Assembly: GCA_027924645.1 (NCBI GenBank)
Contig: BSBN01000781.1
Location: 1,860,001 to 1,924,000 of the forward strand
From: Cunninghamia lanceolata
Taxonomy: Eukaryota > Streptophyta > Pinopsida > Cupressales > Cupressaceae
Direction: 5' to 3'
DNA: 64,000 nt
Below, piece by piece: positions 33,446-45,119 of the stretch; positions within the stretch are counted from its first letter, which is position 1; every line of letters starts with the position of its first letter. The position numbers were made by a program, and so were the translations under genes. Below the pieces are notes generated by a model. The model saw nothing but the letters and a program-made list of their open reading frames with translations, searched no databases and had not been told where the DNA came from.

Positions 33446-34048
33446 ATTTGGCAACTTCTAAGGGATGTTTTCCTACTAAACAATTAGATTAATGGCCTAA
33501 AGCATCCATTGGGCATGGGGTCAAGTCTAAAACATGCTGGAAAACTAGAACCTGCCTCCAAAACATAAAAAGGAGCAGGGGCCGATATTCTCCTAATGAC
33601 AATGCAGCCTGTACAGAAGCACTTAGGGAAAGGGAAAACTAAAACATAAATGAAACCTACTCTAATCCTACACTAACCAGTCAGACATGACTTTAAACAA
33701 AGCCATTAACTGGTTCTTGAAAGTAACTGCCCTTCCTTAACAATTTATAATATTTTTTATGTACGTGGGCAGTTAAAAAGATATGAAGGGGAAATGGGCA
33801 TATGACAAATTGGTAAAACATCCCCCACAAAATGGAGATAAACTCACCTATCCACCTGGACTGATTGCTGATGTTACTAGCTTGTGGTGAATAATGGGCT
33901 AATCCCACCCATCTTGATGCTCAACTTCATGCTTAGAGGTAAGCATGACAAGTGGTGACTCCTCTTGATGTGTCTCCAGCTAGGCTAGATGCCTGATTGG
34001 GCATCCCCTTGAAATGACATGCAAATCATGATGACTGATTTCATGTCT
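33446..34048. other. Non-coding interior of element 3, 3' side
   Basis: Non-coding between the left LTR and the ORF end. No clear polypurine tract is seen on the minus strand beside the LTR, which weakens the orientation call. Confidence 0.5.
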
Positions 34049-35629
34049 CTACTTTGATTCTTTCTCTCCTTGCTCTTCATTTGGTATGATAGTGTCCTCC
34101 ATTTGACTCTCATGTTGCTCTTGTGTGTGAAGCAACTGACTTGGGACCTCATGGCTTTCTCCTTCTTCCTTCTGATCTGAATACTCTAGCTCATGTGATT
34201 CTACTACAAATATGGCTACCTTCACCTTATGAACAAGATGTTCATGATTTTTTGATTTAGGCTCAAAAAATGAGTTGTGCACATGTTCAAAAGAGAAAAC
34301 TTCCCCACCAAGAAGTTGATATCCCTGTTGGATAATAAAGAACAAATCTTCAATTTGCTCTTGCCCATGTTCAGTCTTCTCATTATTTTCAATAAAGCAT
34401 GGAAGCTCTCCGAGCATATCAGCATAATCAGCCTTTGGATAATCTAGCATAGAGCAACATGCCTAGCCTTCTTTATGGTTTAGAAACTCACTGTCACGCT
34501 CAGCCTCAACCTGTAGCAATTTGTCATATTTTTCTATGTTCTCTTGTTGCTGCAAATTCACAACCAGCTGCACATATTCCTCATCTTCAACATAATCAGG
34601 TAGCTCATGAAGTAGGGCAGCATCATCCATTTCTGAAGTGACATTAACAATACTCACAGCTACAATAGGTTCAAACAATTCTATCTTTGTGAGTGTAGGA
34701 ACCAACTACTCCTCATTAGTTTTATCTTCTTCCACCTCCTCTTTTGGCTCATCTTTCTAAATATCTTGGTAGACAACTTGCCGACCGTTGAGGATTGAAA
34801 TAGCATCAGGGAAAGAAGCCTGAATAACTTCTTGAATTTCTTGGAGGGGAGAGGGTTCTAGACAAATTTGTTCCTAGGGAGTGATAATTTGAGTTTGCAC
34901 AGGAACAAGGACTTGTGAAGGGATATCGGCATTGAAGCCTGGAAACTTGTGGAGTCTAGGTTGCTCTGTAGGCTGAACATGTGTAAAAGAAAGCGACTGG
35001 TTGAAATTTGGAATTGTAAACACATGCTCTTTTAACTTAGCAATCTCATCATAACCGTCCATGCTAGGCCCATCTGATAAGGGGATTTGAAAACTAGGAA
35101 GTGGTTTTGGAGGTGTAGATGGACTAACCTGCCTAAAGCTTGGAATTTTAAATTTTGTGGCTTCTTCAGCAGCAGGCTGAGCAAGTGTCGTCCTTATAGC
35201 AAGGTTTTCTTGAAAAACCTCCTCTTGTGCTTCTCACTTCTAGTCACATGTTAACATTTCTATAAATTCATCAGCCTCCCTATTCAGATCTAGAGATAGC
35301 TTTTTGAGACCATACATGCTTATGATGCTGAGATCATAAAACCGCTGAGGCTGACTATACCCTGCTGCTATTTTGGCCTTATCTAAAATTTTGTCAAGCT
35401 TTAGAAAACCTTCCATGAGCTCATTGAAAGCATCAATATTCTCAGGGGCAACATTAGGGGTAGGAGGAAGGTAAGCATCATGAGGATGCTGATATTCTAC
35501 TGCGGCAGGGCTGTATGGCATAAAATTAGAGGTATTTGGGGCTTGGTATTGCTGATACAGGGGCTAATAGCCTGTATATGGATTAGGGGTAGGGGAATAG
35601 CTACGATTCCCATAAAATTCTGACATTTA
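34049..35629 (-). pseudogene. Element 3 ORF, about 526 codons, unknown function
   Basis: I do not recognise this protein. From ATG at 35629 (MSEFYGNRSYSPTPNPYTGY) to the stop at 34049 the whole length stays in one frame, interrupted only by a handful of stop codons, several of them TAG where CAG is plausible. The N-terminus is rich in Tyr, Pro and Ser. A predicted helical part follows (NIDAFNELMEGFLKLDKILD, then YDLSIISMYGLKKLSLDLNR). The second half is acidic (LPDYVEDEEYVQLVVN, EEQGEKESK). No zinc knuckle, protease or RT motif is visible. It could be a divergent gag or an accessory protein. Conservation of the frame over 1.6 kb argues that it once coded. Confidence 0.6.
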
Positions 35630-35933
35630 TAGCATCTAAATGCTGGATAATCATAAAAATATCAGAATGAGAGAAAAATAGGTCTGCAACCAAAGAAAAA
35701 CTGGATACATACCAGAGAAGGAGTTGCCAGATGATTGAAATGTTCTGGAAGCTAAATAGACCAGGAAAATCACCAAAATCCTGACCTTTGATAAAATTTT
35801 AGGTGCTTGGGCTGCTTTCACCAGTAGATTTGTTCAATAGAGTCATCATGGTGTTGAATGCTACCTCTGAAGGCTGGTAATACTAGGAGAAACACCAAAT
35901 CTCTTAGTATCCTGATGAGAAGTTCATCGAACT

Positions 35934-35952
35934 GGTCCCACCGGGCATGCGA
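35934..35952 (-). promoter_or_regulatory. Putative primer binding site of element 3
   Basis: On the minus strand, 4 nt inside the right LTR, the sequence TCGCATGCCCGGTGGGACC resembles a TGGCACGCCCGGTGGGAC-type primer site that I recall from plant gypsy elements; the leading TGG is mutated to TCG. The tRNA identity is not certain. Confidence 0.4.
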
Positions 35953-35956
35953 GAAC

Positions 35957-38878
35957 TATTATCACCCAGATTTGCACCCTTTGCTGCAGTTGTGAAACTT
36001 TAGCAATTTGGAGTAACATGGGAATGATCTTGTAGTGTGGGACCTTAGGAAATGAGATCAGACCTCCGGAGAAGGCCAGCTTCCTCTTTCTAAGCCTAAT
36101 GCTTAGAGAAATGCATCTAAACCTGGTGCTAATGCTTGCTGGGAAAAGGGTTAGAAGGAATGCTAAAAGGGAAATAAGTGATACACCAGATTTAGTGAGC
36201 GATGGTGATCTTGGTGTAGACACAACAATGATCTCAATGATGAAGGGGATTCACATAGACTTATGATTGATTGAAGCTTCGGTATGAAGGTTAAACCTGT
36301 AGAGGAGCCCTTTTACTCACAGAACAGATTATAACTTCAACTAAAACATAAAACTCAAGACCCAAGAGAGGCAAGAAATCATACATATATTGATCATGAA
36401 GGTCAAAACCATTTGCAATACTGAAATATTCCATAGCAGAGATATACCAGCATAGCTAATCACATTCATGGGTGGATAAAAGGAAGATAGCAAAGGCTAG
36501 ATTCAGACACAGTGAGTCACATTCCCATACCCTTGCAATTACATTAAGAGGTTTGACTACAAAACAAAATTGGTAGCATAACAACCCCAAAATAAAACCA
36601 TCCTCCATCACTACATCTATTTTCCATGTATATATAGCATTTTACATTACAGTCAGTTACAATAAATTCTCACCCATGGGCGTTGTCAGAAAAATACCCC
36701 CATTGAAGGGACGTCCATCTGCCTGAAGTTATGGTGTAAAAGATCTAAAACTGGGCAGATGAATGATATTTTTCATCTTTAATGTGGTCTACAGAGTCAT
36801 CGATTTGTAGCAATGAATGTAGCAAATATCTTCAGCTGAATATGCAACTATTGCTGCTGAAATGTCACGATGGCCAAGCATGCAACGCTAGATCCAAAAC
36901 TTGAAAGTGAGAGAAAACCCCTGAAAAGCTCGCCAAATGAAAGAGGAGGCAAAAACATGCACTTTTGCCTTTTGCAGCATGTGGAAATTTGCCAGAATGG
37001 AGGAGAAATAGGCGGTCAAAGTTTCGATCAACTGCCTGTATATATCACTTTGCATCTTCAAATGTATGTCACCTTGTATATACAATGGCAACTGTACTTT
37101 ATCTTTACTTGGTACAACCACGTCTTTTTCCTGTTTGCATATTCAAACTGACTTGCATATGCCTTGAAATTCCCTCCAAAAATGCCTTGTATGTGCAATG
37201 GCCCCTGTATTTGCATCGCCATCCATGCCACGTGGCACCACCTGATTCGCCGTTGAGCTGGTCTTGAGAAGCATTGCGAAAAATTGTATATGCATATCAG
37301 CAGTTAGAGTGACTACGAACTGAGCTGCCGATGCATCTGTCTGGCCGATAACCTTTGTATATGACCCCTTGCATATCACATTGTATATACAACATACAAT
37401 CACAAATATGCAAACCATCTGGAACTCAAAAGATTATGAAGCAAGCTTAAAAATACCATCGGGTCTGGTTTGCATGTATCCTCTTTGTATGTCGGTATAT
37501 ACAATGCCCATAAGATGCAAGCCGGACACCAGCCACTTTATCCATCGGATTGGGAGAAAATTGAAATCTGGGCCTTGTATTTTCATTGTTTGTATATCGG
37601 CATATACAAACGTCATATACATGCAAGTTGCGAATCCCAAAAGATCATTAACTGTATTTGAGTTCCCGGTCGGGTCCGCCCTGTATGTTTTCCCCTTGTA
37701 TGTATCCTTTGTATGTCGCATATACAATACGAACATACAAGCAAACTATACATACAAACTGCAGAATCTGCCCTTTATTAACTGGAATGTATGCTCCCTT
37801 CAGATCCGGCTTGTATATAGGAATGCATATTTGATTGTATGTGCGAACATACAATCACAAATATACAAGCGGTGGACCCCACCCTATGCATCTCCCGCTT
37901 GTATGTTTGTCCCCTTGTATATCGACTTTGTATATGCAAACATACAAAGTGAAAAATACAAGCCACTGTAGCGAATGCATGTCGGCCCTTGTATATTTTT
38001 CATTGTTTACTAGACATACATTCGCCCTTGTACCTCACGATATACATTCTGCTTTGCATGTTTCCAATGTATCTAACCATTGTATGTCGCTAATATACAA
38101 AGGCCTTTATATATCGTGGACCCCACCATTTGCACATTCGGCCTTTGTATATTCAAATGTATATTGCCGATATGTAAAAGGCTTTGTATGTGCCCCTTGT
38201 ACCTGACCCTTTGCACATTCACCTCCGATGCATCTACCCAATATACATTCTGCCTTGTACTTTCTCATTGTATGTAGAACACATACAATCTCCTTTGTAT
38301 ACCCGCGGGCCCCACCTATTGCATGTCAGTGCCTTTGTATGTTTGGCCTTGTATATTTAGATTGTATGTTGGACTTGTATGTTGGTCTTGTATATCGGCC
38401 TTGTATATCACCCTTGTATGTCGGCCTTGTATGTTTCGACATACAAACACAGAATATTTTGGGAATTTGCTATAGATTCCCCAAATGCATATACAAACCT
38501 GATATGCATGCAAAGATGCATACAATCATTTTTTCCACTTTTTTGAAGGCCGATTGGGATTTTTTTGACCCACCAATGCACATTTGAACCTGCATGTACA
38601 TACAAATGGCCTTGTATATACAAAGATACTTGTATGCAACTATTTTTTGCATTTTTGAACTGCGAAGGTCAAATGACTTAGAAATTTTTTGAAGCCAAAA
38701 GATTTCTGGGTTTTTCTGGGTTTTTTGCAATGTTCTCAAGGTGAGACTTTTGGGAAATTGTGACAAGGCATAGCATAAATATTTGAAGGATTTAAGCCTT
38801 GTATGGGCATTTTCTAAAGATTTTCAAGAAAATACAAGGTGAACTATTTAACTCTGGACAGAGGAAAATGGGTCAACA
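35957..38878 (-). repeat. Element 3 right LTR
   Basis: Partner of 30563-33445. The first base pair of the end is TA instead of TG; it ends GGTCAACA. The TTGTATRT array lies at about 37035-38640 and is slightly longer than in the left copy, with extra TTGTATRT units near 38370-38425. Confidence 0.9.
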
Positions 38879-38883
38879 AGAAC

Positions 38884-39029
38884 TCATGAGGTAAATTAGT
38901 TTGCAAAGCTATAACTATTGTTTTCTGCATTTTTCTTAGTTTCATTGAAGTATTGAATTTGAGTAGGAATTCTAGAGTGTTTGTGGTATCTTAGTAGGTT
39001 CTTGCACTAGTTTCAAATTATCAATCACA
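38884..39029 (+). repeat. Gypsy A 3' LTR, second part
   Basis: Resumes after the element 3 target duplication and ends ATCACA at 39029. The next base begins an uninterrupted Gypsy B integrase reading, so this is a plausible LTR end and insertion border. The duplicated target at the other side of Gypsy A is outside the window. Confidence 0.5.
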
Positions 39030-41375
39030 GCTGGCACTCCAAACATCGAGCCACAAATTTTGTTACCTCCTTAAGTCTAGGCCAAAAGTATAAAGGTCTT
39101 AAACCTTCAAACATCTTTGTCACTCCAGGGTGCCCTAAATATGGTGTGTTGTGGTTCTCCTCAAGAACTAACTTCCTCAATTCTCCTAAGTGAGGAATAT
39201 ACATCCTTCCCTGGTATCGTAATAGTCCATTTGACTCAATCACGTAACCATCAAACCAATGATATAAGGGGTCTACTTCTAAAGATTGCTTCACTCTTTC
39301 ATATTGTTCGTCCCCTTGTAGATTCTAAACTACTCTTTGTCTCAAATTAGATCTTGTGGTAACCATGGCAGCCAGATGTCTTCTTCTACTAAGAGCATCT
39401 ACTACTCTATTCTCCTTTCCTTTTATGTACTTGATTCCAAAGTCGTACTCGCTAAGGAATTCTAACCACCTTCTCTAATGTGCATTAAGGTTAGGTAGAG
39501 TAAAAATGTACTTGAGCCCTAAATGATCAATTTTTAACTCAAAGGGCTTCCCTAGAAGTAATTCCTCCACATCTAAAGTGCATGAACTATGGCAGCACAT
39601 AGTTTAGCTCATATTGCTTTAACTTCCTTGACTCATATGAAACTACTTGCTCATTCTACCTAAACACTCCTCCTACTCCTTCTCCTGAAGCATCTATTAT
39701 AACTATGAAATGACCATTATGATATGGTATGGTCAAGATAGGAGTTGTTGTTCAAGCTTTTCCTTCAGCACCTGGAAAGCTTGCTCACACCTTTCTGTCC
39801 ATTCAAACTTCTTACCTTTCTTCTATAGTGAGGTAATTGGTGCTGCTATTGTTGAGAATCCTTCAACAAACTTCTTTTAATATCCAACAAGTCACATAAA
39901 GCTTCTGACTTCCGTCACAGTCTGAGGTGTAGGCCATTCCATTATTACCTTAATCTTCTTAGGGTCAACTGCAATCCCTTTAGCTGAGATCACATGACCA
40001 AGGTAGTGCACCTTGTCCTGATAGAATGTACACTTAGATAGCTTACCATAATTTTTTTGATCTCTTAGGCACTGTAAGACTATTCTCAAATGCTTCTCAT
40101 GCTCTTCTCTAATTTATACTATATCAATATATCATCAAGAAATATTAATACAAAATCATCTAAGCAATCACTGAATATGGTATTCATCAAAGTCATGAAG
40201 GCTTCTGGAGCATTAGTCAGCCCAAATGGTACTAATGTGAACTTGTAGTGACCATAGTGAGTTTTGAAAGTTGTCTTTGAGATGTCCTCATCCTTAATCC
40301 GCAACTGGGGATAGCTGGATCTAATTTCTATCTTTGAGAACACCGTAGCTCCTTTCATCTGATCAAAGAGCTCGTCTATTCTTAGGAGTGGATACTTGTT
40401 CTTTACAGTAGCTTTGTTAAGCATCCTATAATCAATGCATAAATGCAAAGTCCCATCCTTCTTTACAAAGATGACCGGTGCTCCCTATGGTGACACGCTA
40501 GGTCTTATGAACCCTTGGTTGAACAACTCCTGCAATTGTGCTTTAAGCTCATACAATTCTGTAGTAGTCATCCTATAGGATGCCTTAGATTGAGGCTCAA
40601 TCCCTAGTAGCAAATTAATTGAGAAATCAAGTTCTCTCTTTGGTGGTAACTCTATTAACTCCACAAGGAAAACATATTGGAATTCTCTAAGGATTGGGTA
40701 GTCATTAAATGTTGGTTCCTCATTGTCAAGGTCTTTTACTTGAACAACATAAATGGCACACCCTTTCCTCTTGGATTTCTTTAACTGTATGGTCAAGATT
40801 TGTCTAAGTTCTAAAGGTCTCTTAGATCCATTAATCTCCACCTAATTTCCTAGGTCATCCAAACATATAACCACCTTCTCCTCACAGTTTACTAGTGACT
40901 TATGTTCTGCTAACTAGTTGATTCCCAATATCACATCATAAGACCCTAAAGGTGCTACATACAAATTGACTTGCGTTTAAAAACTTGGAAGCTCCAATTC
41001 ACTGCATGCAAGACATGAGTCTACTCTCTTCTCTACTCTATTGCCATTTTGTACCATCCAAAAGTTTTCCATATGCCCAGGTCTAACAAATAACTTTGAT
41101 ACTACTTTAGGATCTACAAAACATTCTGTGGCACCAATATCAATGAAAATAGAAACAACTAGTTCATAGAGCTTACCTTGAAACTAAATTGGTGCTTCCT
41201 AAAAATCAACTTGTCGATTGTAAATAGCTACGTGGATTTGATGTTGTGGTGCTCTTTTTTGACCTCTTTCCCTTTGTCCTATTGTCCTTTGAGGACAAGC
41301 ACTAGCATAGTGTTCTCCTTCACAAGTGTAGCATCCATCACAAGGTCCTTTGGATCTATTATTTCTGTTATTACC
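39030..41375 (-). pseudogene. Gypsy B gag end-protease-RT-integrase start, broken
   Basis: From right to left: zinc knuckle CYTCEGEHYASACP; protease with DIGATECFVDP (DSGAT expected) and YDVILGINQL; RT with [70 protein letters not shown] (the first catalytic Asp is Glu), [38 protein letters not shown]; a degraded RNase H; then integrase HHCC domain RKLVLEENHNTPYLGHPGV and RCLECQL. There are two frames with several stops. The RT frame is otherwise well kept. Confidence 0.9.
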
Positions 41376-42610
41376 TGTTTAGAGTAAAATTGGGATTGTT
41401 TAGTTTAGTGTTGTTAGATGTTTGAATCCTCCTTTCACCCTTAACATTCAAGGACCTAGGGTCGAGTGGCAATGCACTATCATACCCTAGGTCACTATGA
41501 GATGTAGGGAAGCTTGGATTATGGTGTTTAATTGCCAATTTTCCTTCTCTTATGCTCAATTAACCATTAAAACCCTAATTTTGCAAATACGACAATAAAC
41601 AGAAGAATAATAGGAAAAGCTCTTGTAGAGGGAAGTAAAATATCAAATCACAGAGTATCTATTTTCGGGGCTCCAAGGTGGAAAAGTTGGGGACACAGGA
41701 GTGGGTGCCCAAGTCCAAGGCCCTAGTTTCTGTCAAGATTTGGAAACTTAGTCTGCAACTCTTTGCTGTTGTTCTAGAGATTTTCCCGTCACGAAAGTTG
41801 GAGGACTAATGAGTGAGCGCCCAAGTCTAGGGTGCTATTTTTCCTTCTGTTTTGAAATTCTAACACTTCAAGATGCCTTCTTGCAACTTCATTTTTTCCA
41901 GCTCCTCCACCTATAACCTACAACCATGAAAACTTTGGGAGGGGATTGTGGTGTTTAGAGGCTTGCCTCAGTCAAGCCCTGGAGGACACTTAAGTCTCTT
42001 AACAACATTTTTAGATAGAGAGTGCATGCCCTTGTGAGGTAGAGGCAAAAACTAAAGGAAATGATGATGAAAACACAATATAATGTCACCTTGTAGTGAA
42101 GATCTCATGGGAGGAAGATGCCCTTCATTCCATGATGAAATGGATGCTCAAATTTGCAAACACAAACACATAGACAACACAATTCTGCTCTTGCAACACA
42201 ATGAAAGCCTTGAATCACCTTGAGAATGCATGAACATCACAATTGCCATCCAGTTTCTAAATGAATGCCTAAACATGCTTTTATATGCAACTACAAACAT
42301 TCCCACCAAGATTTCATAAATTCAAACTTACTGTGTCAACCTAGGGACCAAATAACGGTCATAAACTGACACTTAAAATTTGGGCCTAACCCAAAATAGG
42401 GAAGGACTAGGGTGCAGGTGTCCAAGTCCTCCCCCCTTATTTTGGCCAGGGTTAAGCTCAAGGGGTCCTCCTAGGTCTAATTTGTCATGTTATCTAGGGC
42501 TCATTTCATCAGGATGGCAAATTATGAAGATGTCCTTAATGCATGTAAAAGACCTGGGAGCTAAATCTTATGAGGGAAAAGCCCCCAAGGGGACATTTTC
42601 TGATGTTACA
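41376..42610 (-). repeat. Element 4 left LTR
   Basis: Partner of 46561-47797; the alignment is nearly colinear with scattered substitutions. It contains a CCCCC-rich stretch and short inverted words such as CCCCCAAGGGG near its right end. Confidence 0.95.
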
Positions 42611-42622
42611 TTTAGCCCCCAA
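42611..42622 (-). promoter_or_regulatory. Polypurine tract of element 4
   Basis: On the minus strand TTGGGGGCTAAA directly precedes the LTR, as expected for plus-strand DNA priming. Confidence 0.55.
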
Positions 42623-42879
42623 TTTAATGTATGTATAAACACAAGGCCAATACATGCATTAAAGTAAAGTCACAAACACAACAAACATGCCAAGCATGGA
42701 GAAGACACACCAATCACATAGAAGACAGTAATAGGCACACAAAATATGAAGAAGATAGTTACAGTCACGCAAAACACGGAGAAGACAACAAATACATGGA
42801 AGACACATTAATACATGGAAGATAGGCATGATATCTTTTCTTTTCTTTTTCTCATATATATGAAATGCAGATGCAAGTA

Positions 42880-43372
42880 CTAGAAAGTAAACAAACTTCC
42901 CATAATGCAGGAAGCACTTATTGTGCTAGTCTTTATACTATATATATGGGGCAACACACACACAAGACATGCAAAACCTCCCAAAATACAGGAAGCACTC
43001 ATCAAGCTAGTCTTTAGATTGCATATGGGGCAACAGACATGCCACACAAAACAAGCACGCCAAACACACACACACACACTTGAAGACATGGAGAAGACAC
43101 GACAGACAAATGATGGAGTGTACCTATTTCTAGGTCCAACACCATCTCAGGCACATTACAGGCACACACTGACAATTGGGCTTCACCACAACAATCACCA
43201 AAGACACACTTAGGGGTTGATTTAGGCACAGAACTACTCTCCGCCTCCGTAGAGGACTTTTGAAAATGACAGGATGATGTAATTTGCTCTGAGAAATACA
43301 CCATCCCCGCCTCCAAAGAGGGCTTAAGAAAAAAAGGATATACACAATATCCTACCTCCACAGAGGGCTTAC

Positions 43373-43403
<31 letters not shown>

Positions 43404-43460
43404 CAAACAAACTCAGGATGCAGGAATCACTCATCGAGCTAGTCTTTAAATTGCATTTGA
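42880..43460. repeat. Degenerate repeats and (GATT)n in the 3' part of element 4
   Basis: The phrase GCTAGTCTTTA with a preceding GGAAGCACTCAT occurs near 42911, 42990 and 43420. Three CCGCCTCC-AGAGGG type blocks occur near 43240, 43308 and 43355. A GATT microsatellite of about seven units lies near 43375-43402. No ORF is supported. Confidence 0.65.
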
Positions 43461-44399
43461 GGACAAGCACATAGCTAACATCTACAATAGACAACTTACC
43501 TTATATATGCCCCCACCTTAAGGTGGTTGATATCATGCATTGATATCAAGCACGTTAAGGTAGGAAGAAAACACACAAGGGACATAAGCTCTCACAAAGC
43601 CCATGCCCCCTAGAGGTGACATGTACTTCACGATTGCCAAATGTTCCCACAAACACATCCCTGCAAGAAACATGTTAGTGTCTACAAAATCATGATAAAC
43701 AACAACATCAATGCATATGATTAACCACATAAAGAGACAAGGTTATACCATGAATTCAGAGTTTGAGGATAACCATGGGGCTATATCATGAAGCTCTCCG
43801 AATTGAGTACCACCAAGGCTAGATTCAAAGACAAACAAAGGTGCACAAAGTAACAATATTGTTAAGGTTTGCAAATGCGATAGCATACCATCAAAATCAC
43901 TACATAGAAAGCATGAAGTGCTTCTACTAGCCAAGCGTCAGATAAAATATACAACCCCATCGTCATATTAGGAACTAAGTTCATTTTTTTATTGCTCTCA
44001 AAAGGGACACTAGGTCCGCATCAGTATAGATGTTTTTCATCATCTGCCCGCTAGATAGAAACACTAGAGGAAGAGAAACAATAAATAAGAGAGGAGAAAC
44101 AAATGTCTTAGGGATAGTCATGTAGGAGGGTACCCCCAAGTCACCAACTGCAACGCTATGTCCATAAGACACAACACACAACAATGAAATCAGAGAGAAG
44201 CAATATAGAAGAATGATGATACAAATAGAAGAAGGTCACAACAAAGGCAGTCTCTTGGTATCTTGGACCTTACGGGAGAATTAGGGGTCATCCCAGGAGG
44301 CCTAGACAACACATAACACATCACGAGGGAAGCACATCACAAGAGAGATAAAGAGTTAGAGATACTTACTTATAGGGTCTTCATGCTAGAGGCCATCAT
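43461..44399. other. Non-coding or highly decayed interior of element 4
   Basis: Short minus-strand frames occur here (for example 44184-43981), but none shows a motif or continuity with the ORF at 45081-44400. Possibly decayed coding sequence. Confidence 0.4.
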
Positions 44400-45081
44400 C
44401 AAGGAGGTCATCACCCTCCCAAATCCGGATGCTAGAAAGAGGTATCGGTTGTTCTATTTGTCTGTCTAATGTATTTTGATCACTTCCTGATCCCTGAAGG
44501 GATATCGAAGGGTGGAACTTGGCATAAGTATAATTTCTTAGTGGACTAGGTGGTTTATGAGACTATTCCTTATCCTCCTCAATCACACCAAATAGTTCAA
44601 GATAATCAAAACAATGTCATGTTGTCAGAATGTCATCCCTTAATGCTACATTTTGGTTAGGAGGGTTGTTCGAATTACTAGAGCTAACCTTAGTCTTTTC
44701 ATCTGGGTTATCTAAATGTTCAGTTGTAGGATTAGTAGGGTAGCTTGTGAATTCATCATCACTCTCATAATCATTGTTAATATTATCACCATATATTTGA
44801 GCTATTAATTCCAAACTATTATGAGGGGTGTCATACTCTTCATCCAAAGTGTGTTTTATCATTTCTTCTACTACCCAAGGGTATGTATTGATGAGAGATA
44901 TGAAATTCTTAAGATCAGATACATAATCAAGGTTCTCGAAAGAAGATGAGACCAATATATCCTTGTGATACATGGCTTGTATGTAGGGAATGACATAAGG
45001 ATGTGTACTAATGAATTTATAAAGATTTTCAAATTTTGAAATATATTCATGTAAGGATTCCAAAGAGCACTGAGAGGCCAT
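44400..45081 (-). pseudogene. Element 4 ORF with internal duplication, unknown function
   Basis: I do not recognise this protein. It starts MASQCSLESLHEYISKFENL. Two similar segments follow each other: YISKFENLYKFISTHPYVIP and YVSDLKNFISLINTYPWVVE, about 50 residues apart, suggesting an internal repeat. An acidic, Asn/Ser-rich part follows (NINNDYESDDEFTSYPTNPT). The first stop is a TGA at 44617-44619; the frame then continues recognisably (HCFDYLELFGVIEEDKE) to about 44400 through further stops. No gag, zinc knuckle or pol motif is seen. It is the only sizeable ORF of the element. Confidence 0.5.
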
Positions 45082-45119
45082 GTTTATATGCTCTAATTAA
45101 TTCCAAATCATATTTAAAA

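Larger units (their letters stand above)
30563..38878 (-). mobile_element. Element 3: non-autonomous long-LTR retrotransposon with one unknown ORF
   Basis: 8.3 kb. The LTRs (30563-33445 and 35957-38878) are 2883 and 2922 bp. Flanks GGAAC (30558-30562) and AGAAC (38879-38883) are a 5-bp duplication with one mismatch. The interior is only 2.5 kb. The minus orientation is chosen because the single long ORF is on the minus strand and a primer-site-like sequence lies beside the right LTR. There is no RT, integrase or protease. It is inserted in the Gypsy A 3' LTR. The structure fits a large retrotransposon derivative (LARD-like). Confidence 0.85.
1766..39029 (+). mobile_element. Gypsy A: old Tat-lineage Ty3/gypsy element carrying nested insertions
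   Basis: This is a composite inference joining collinear pieces: integrase on the plus strand (1766-2815), non-coding DNA (2816-3396 and 10519-12177), an antisense PMD gene (12178-14830), a region with purine-rich tracts (14831-15078 and 29375-29527), and an LTR (29528-30562 plus 38884-39029). Copia I, Copia II and element 3 interrupt it. Tat-lineage elements of other plants are known to carry extra ORFs, some antisense, between pol and the 3' LTR, which matches this order. The left part (gag, reverse transcriptase, 5' LTR) lies outside the window or was lost to the Copia fragment. The weakest link is that all pieces belong to one element. Confidence 0.55.

Noticed and set aside
37369..37971. 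A 200-codon open frame on the + strand inside the element 3 right LTR
   Set aside because: It lies in the TTGTATRT array. The near-palindromic word keeps both strands open, residues are a Tyr/Ile/Cys/Met-rich monotony, and the equivalent frame in the left LTR is broken at different places.
42631..43406. Frames in the 3' part of element 4
   Set aside because: They cover ACAC-, GATT- and CCGCCTCC-type repeats, and no frame continues the element's ORF.
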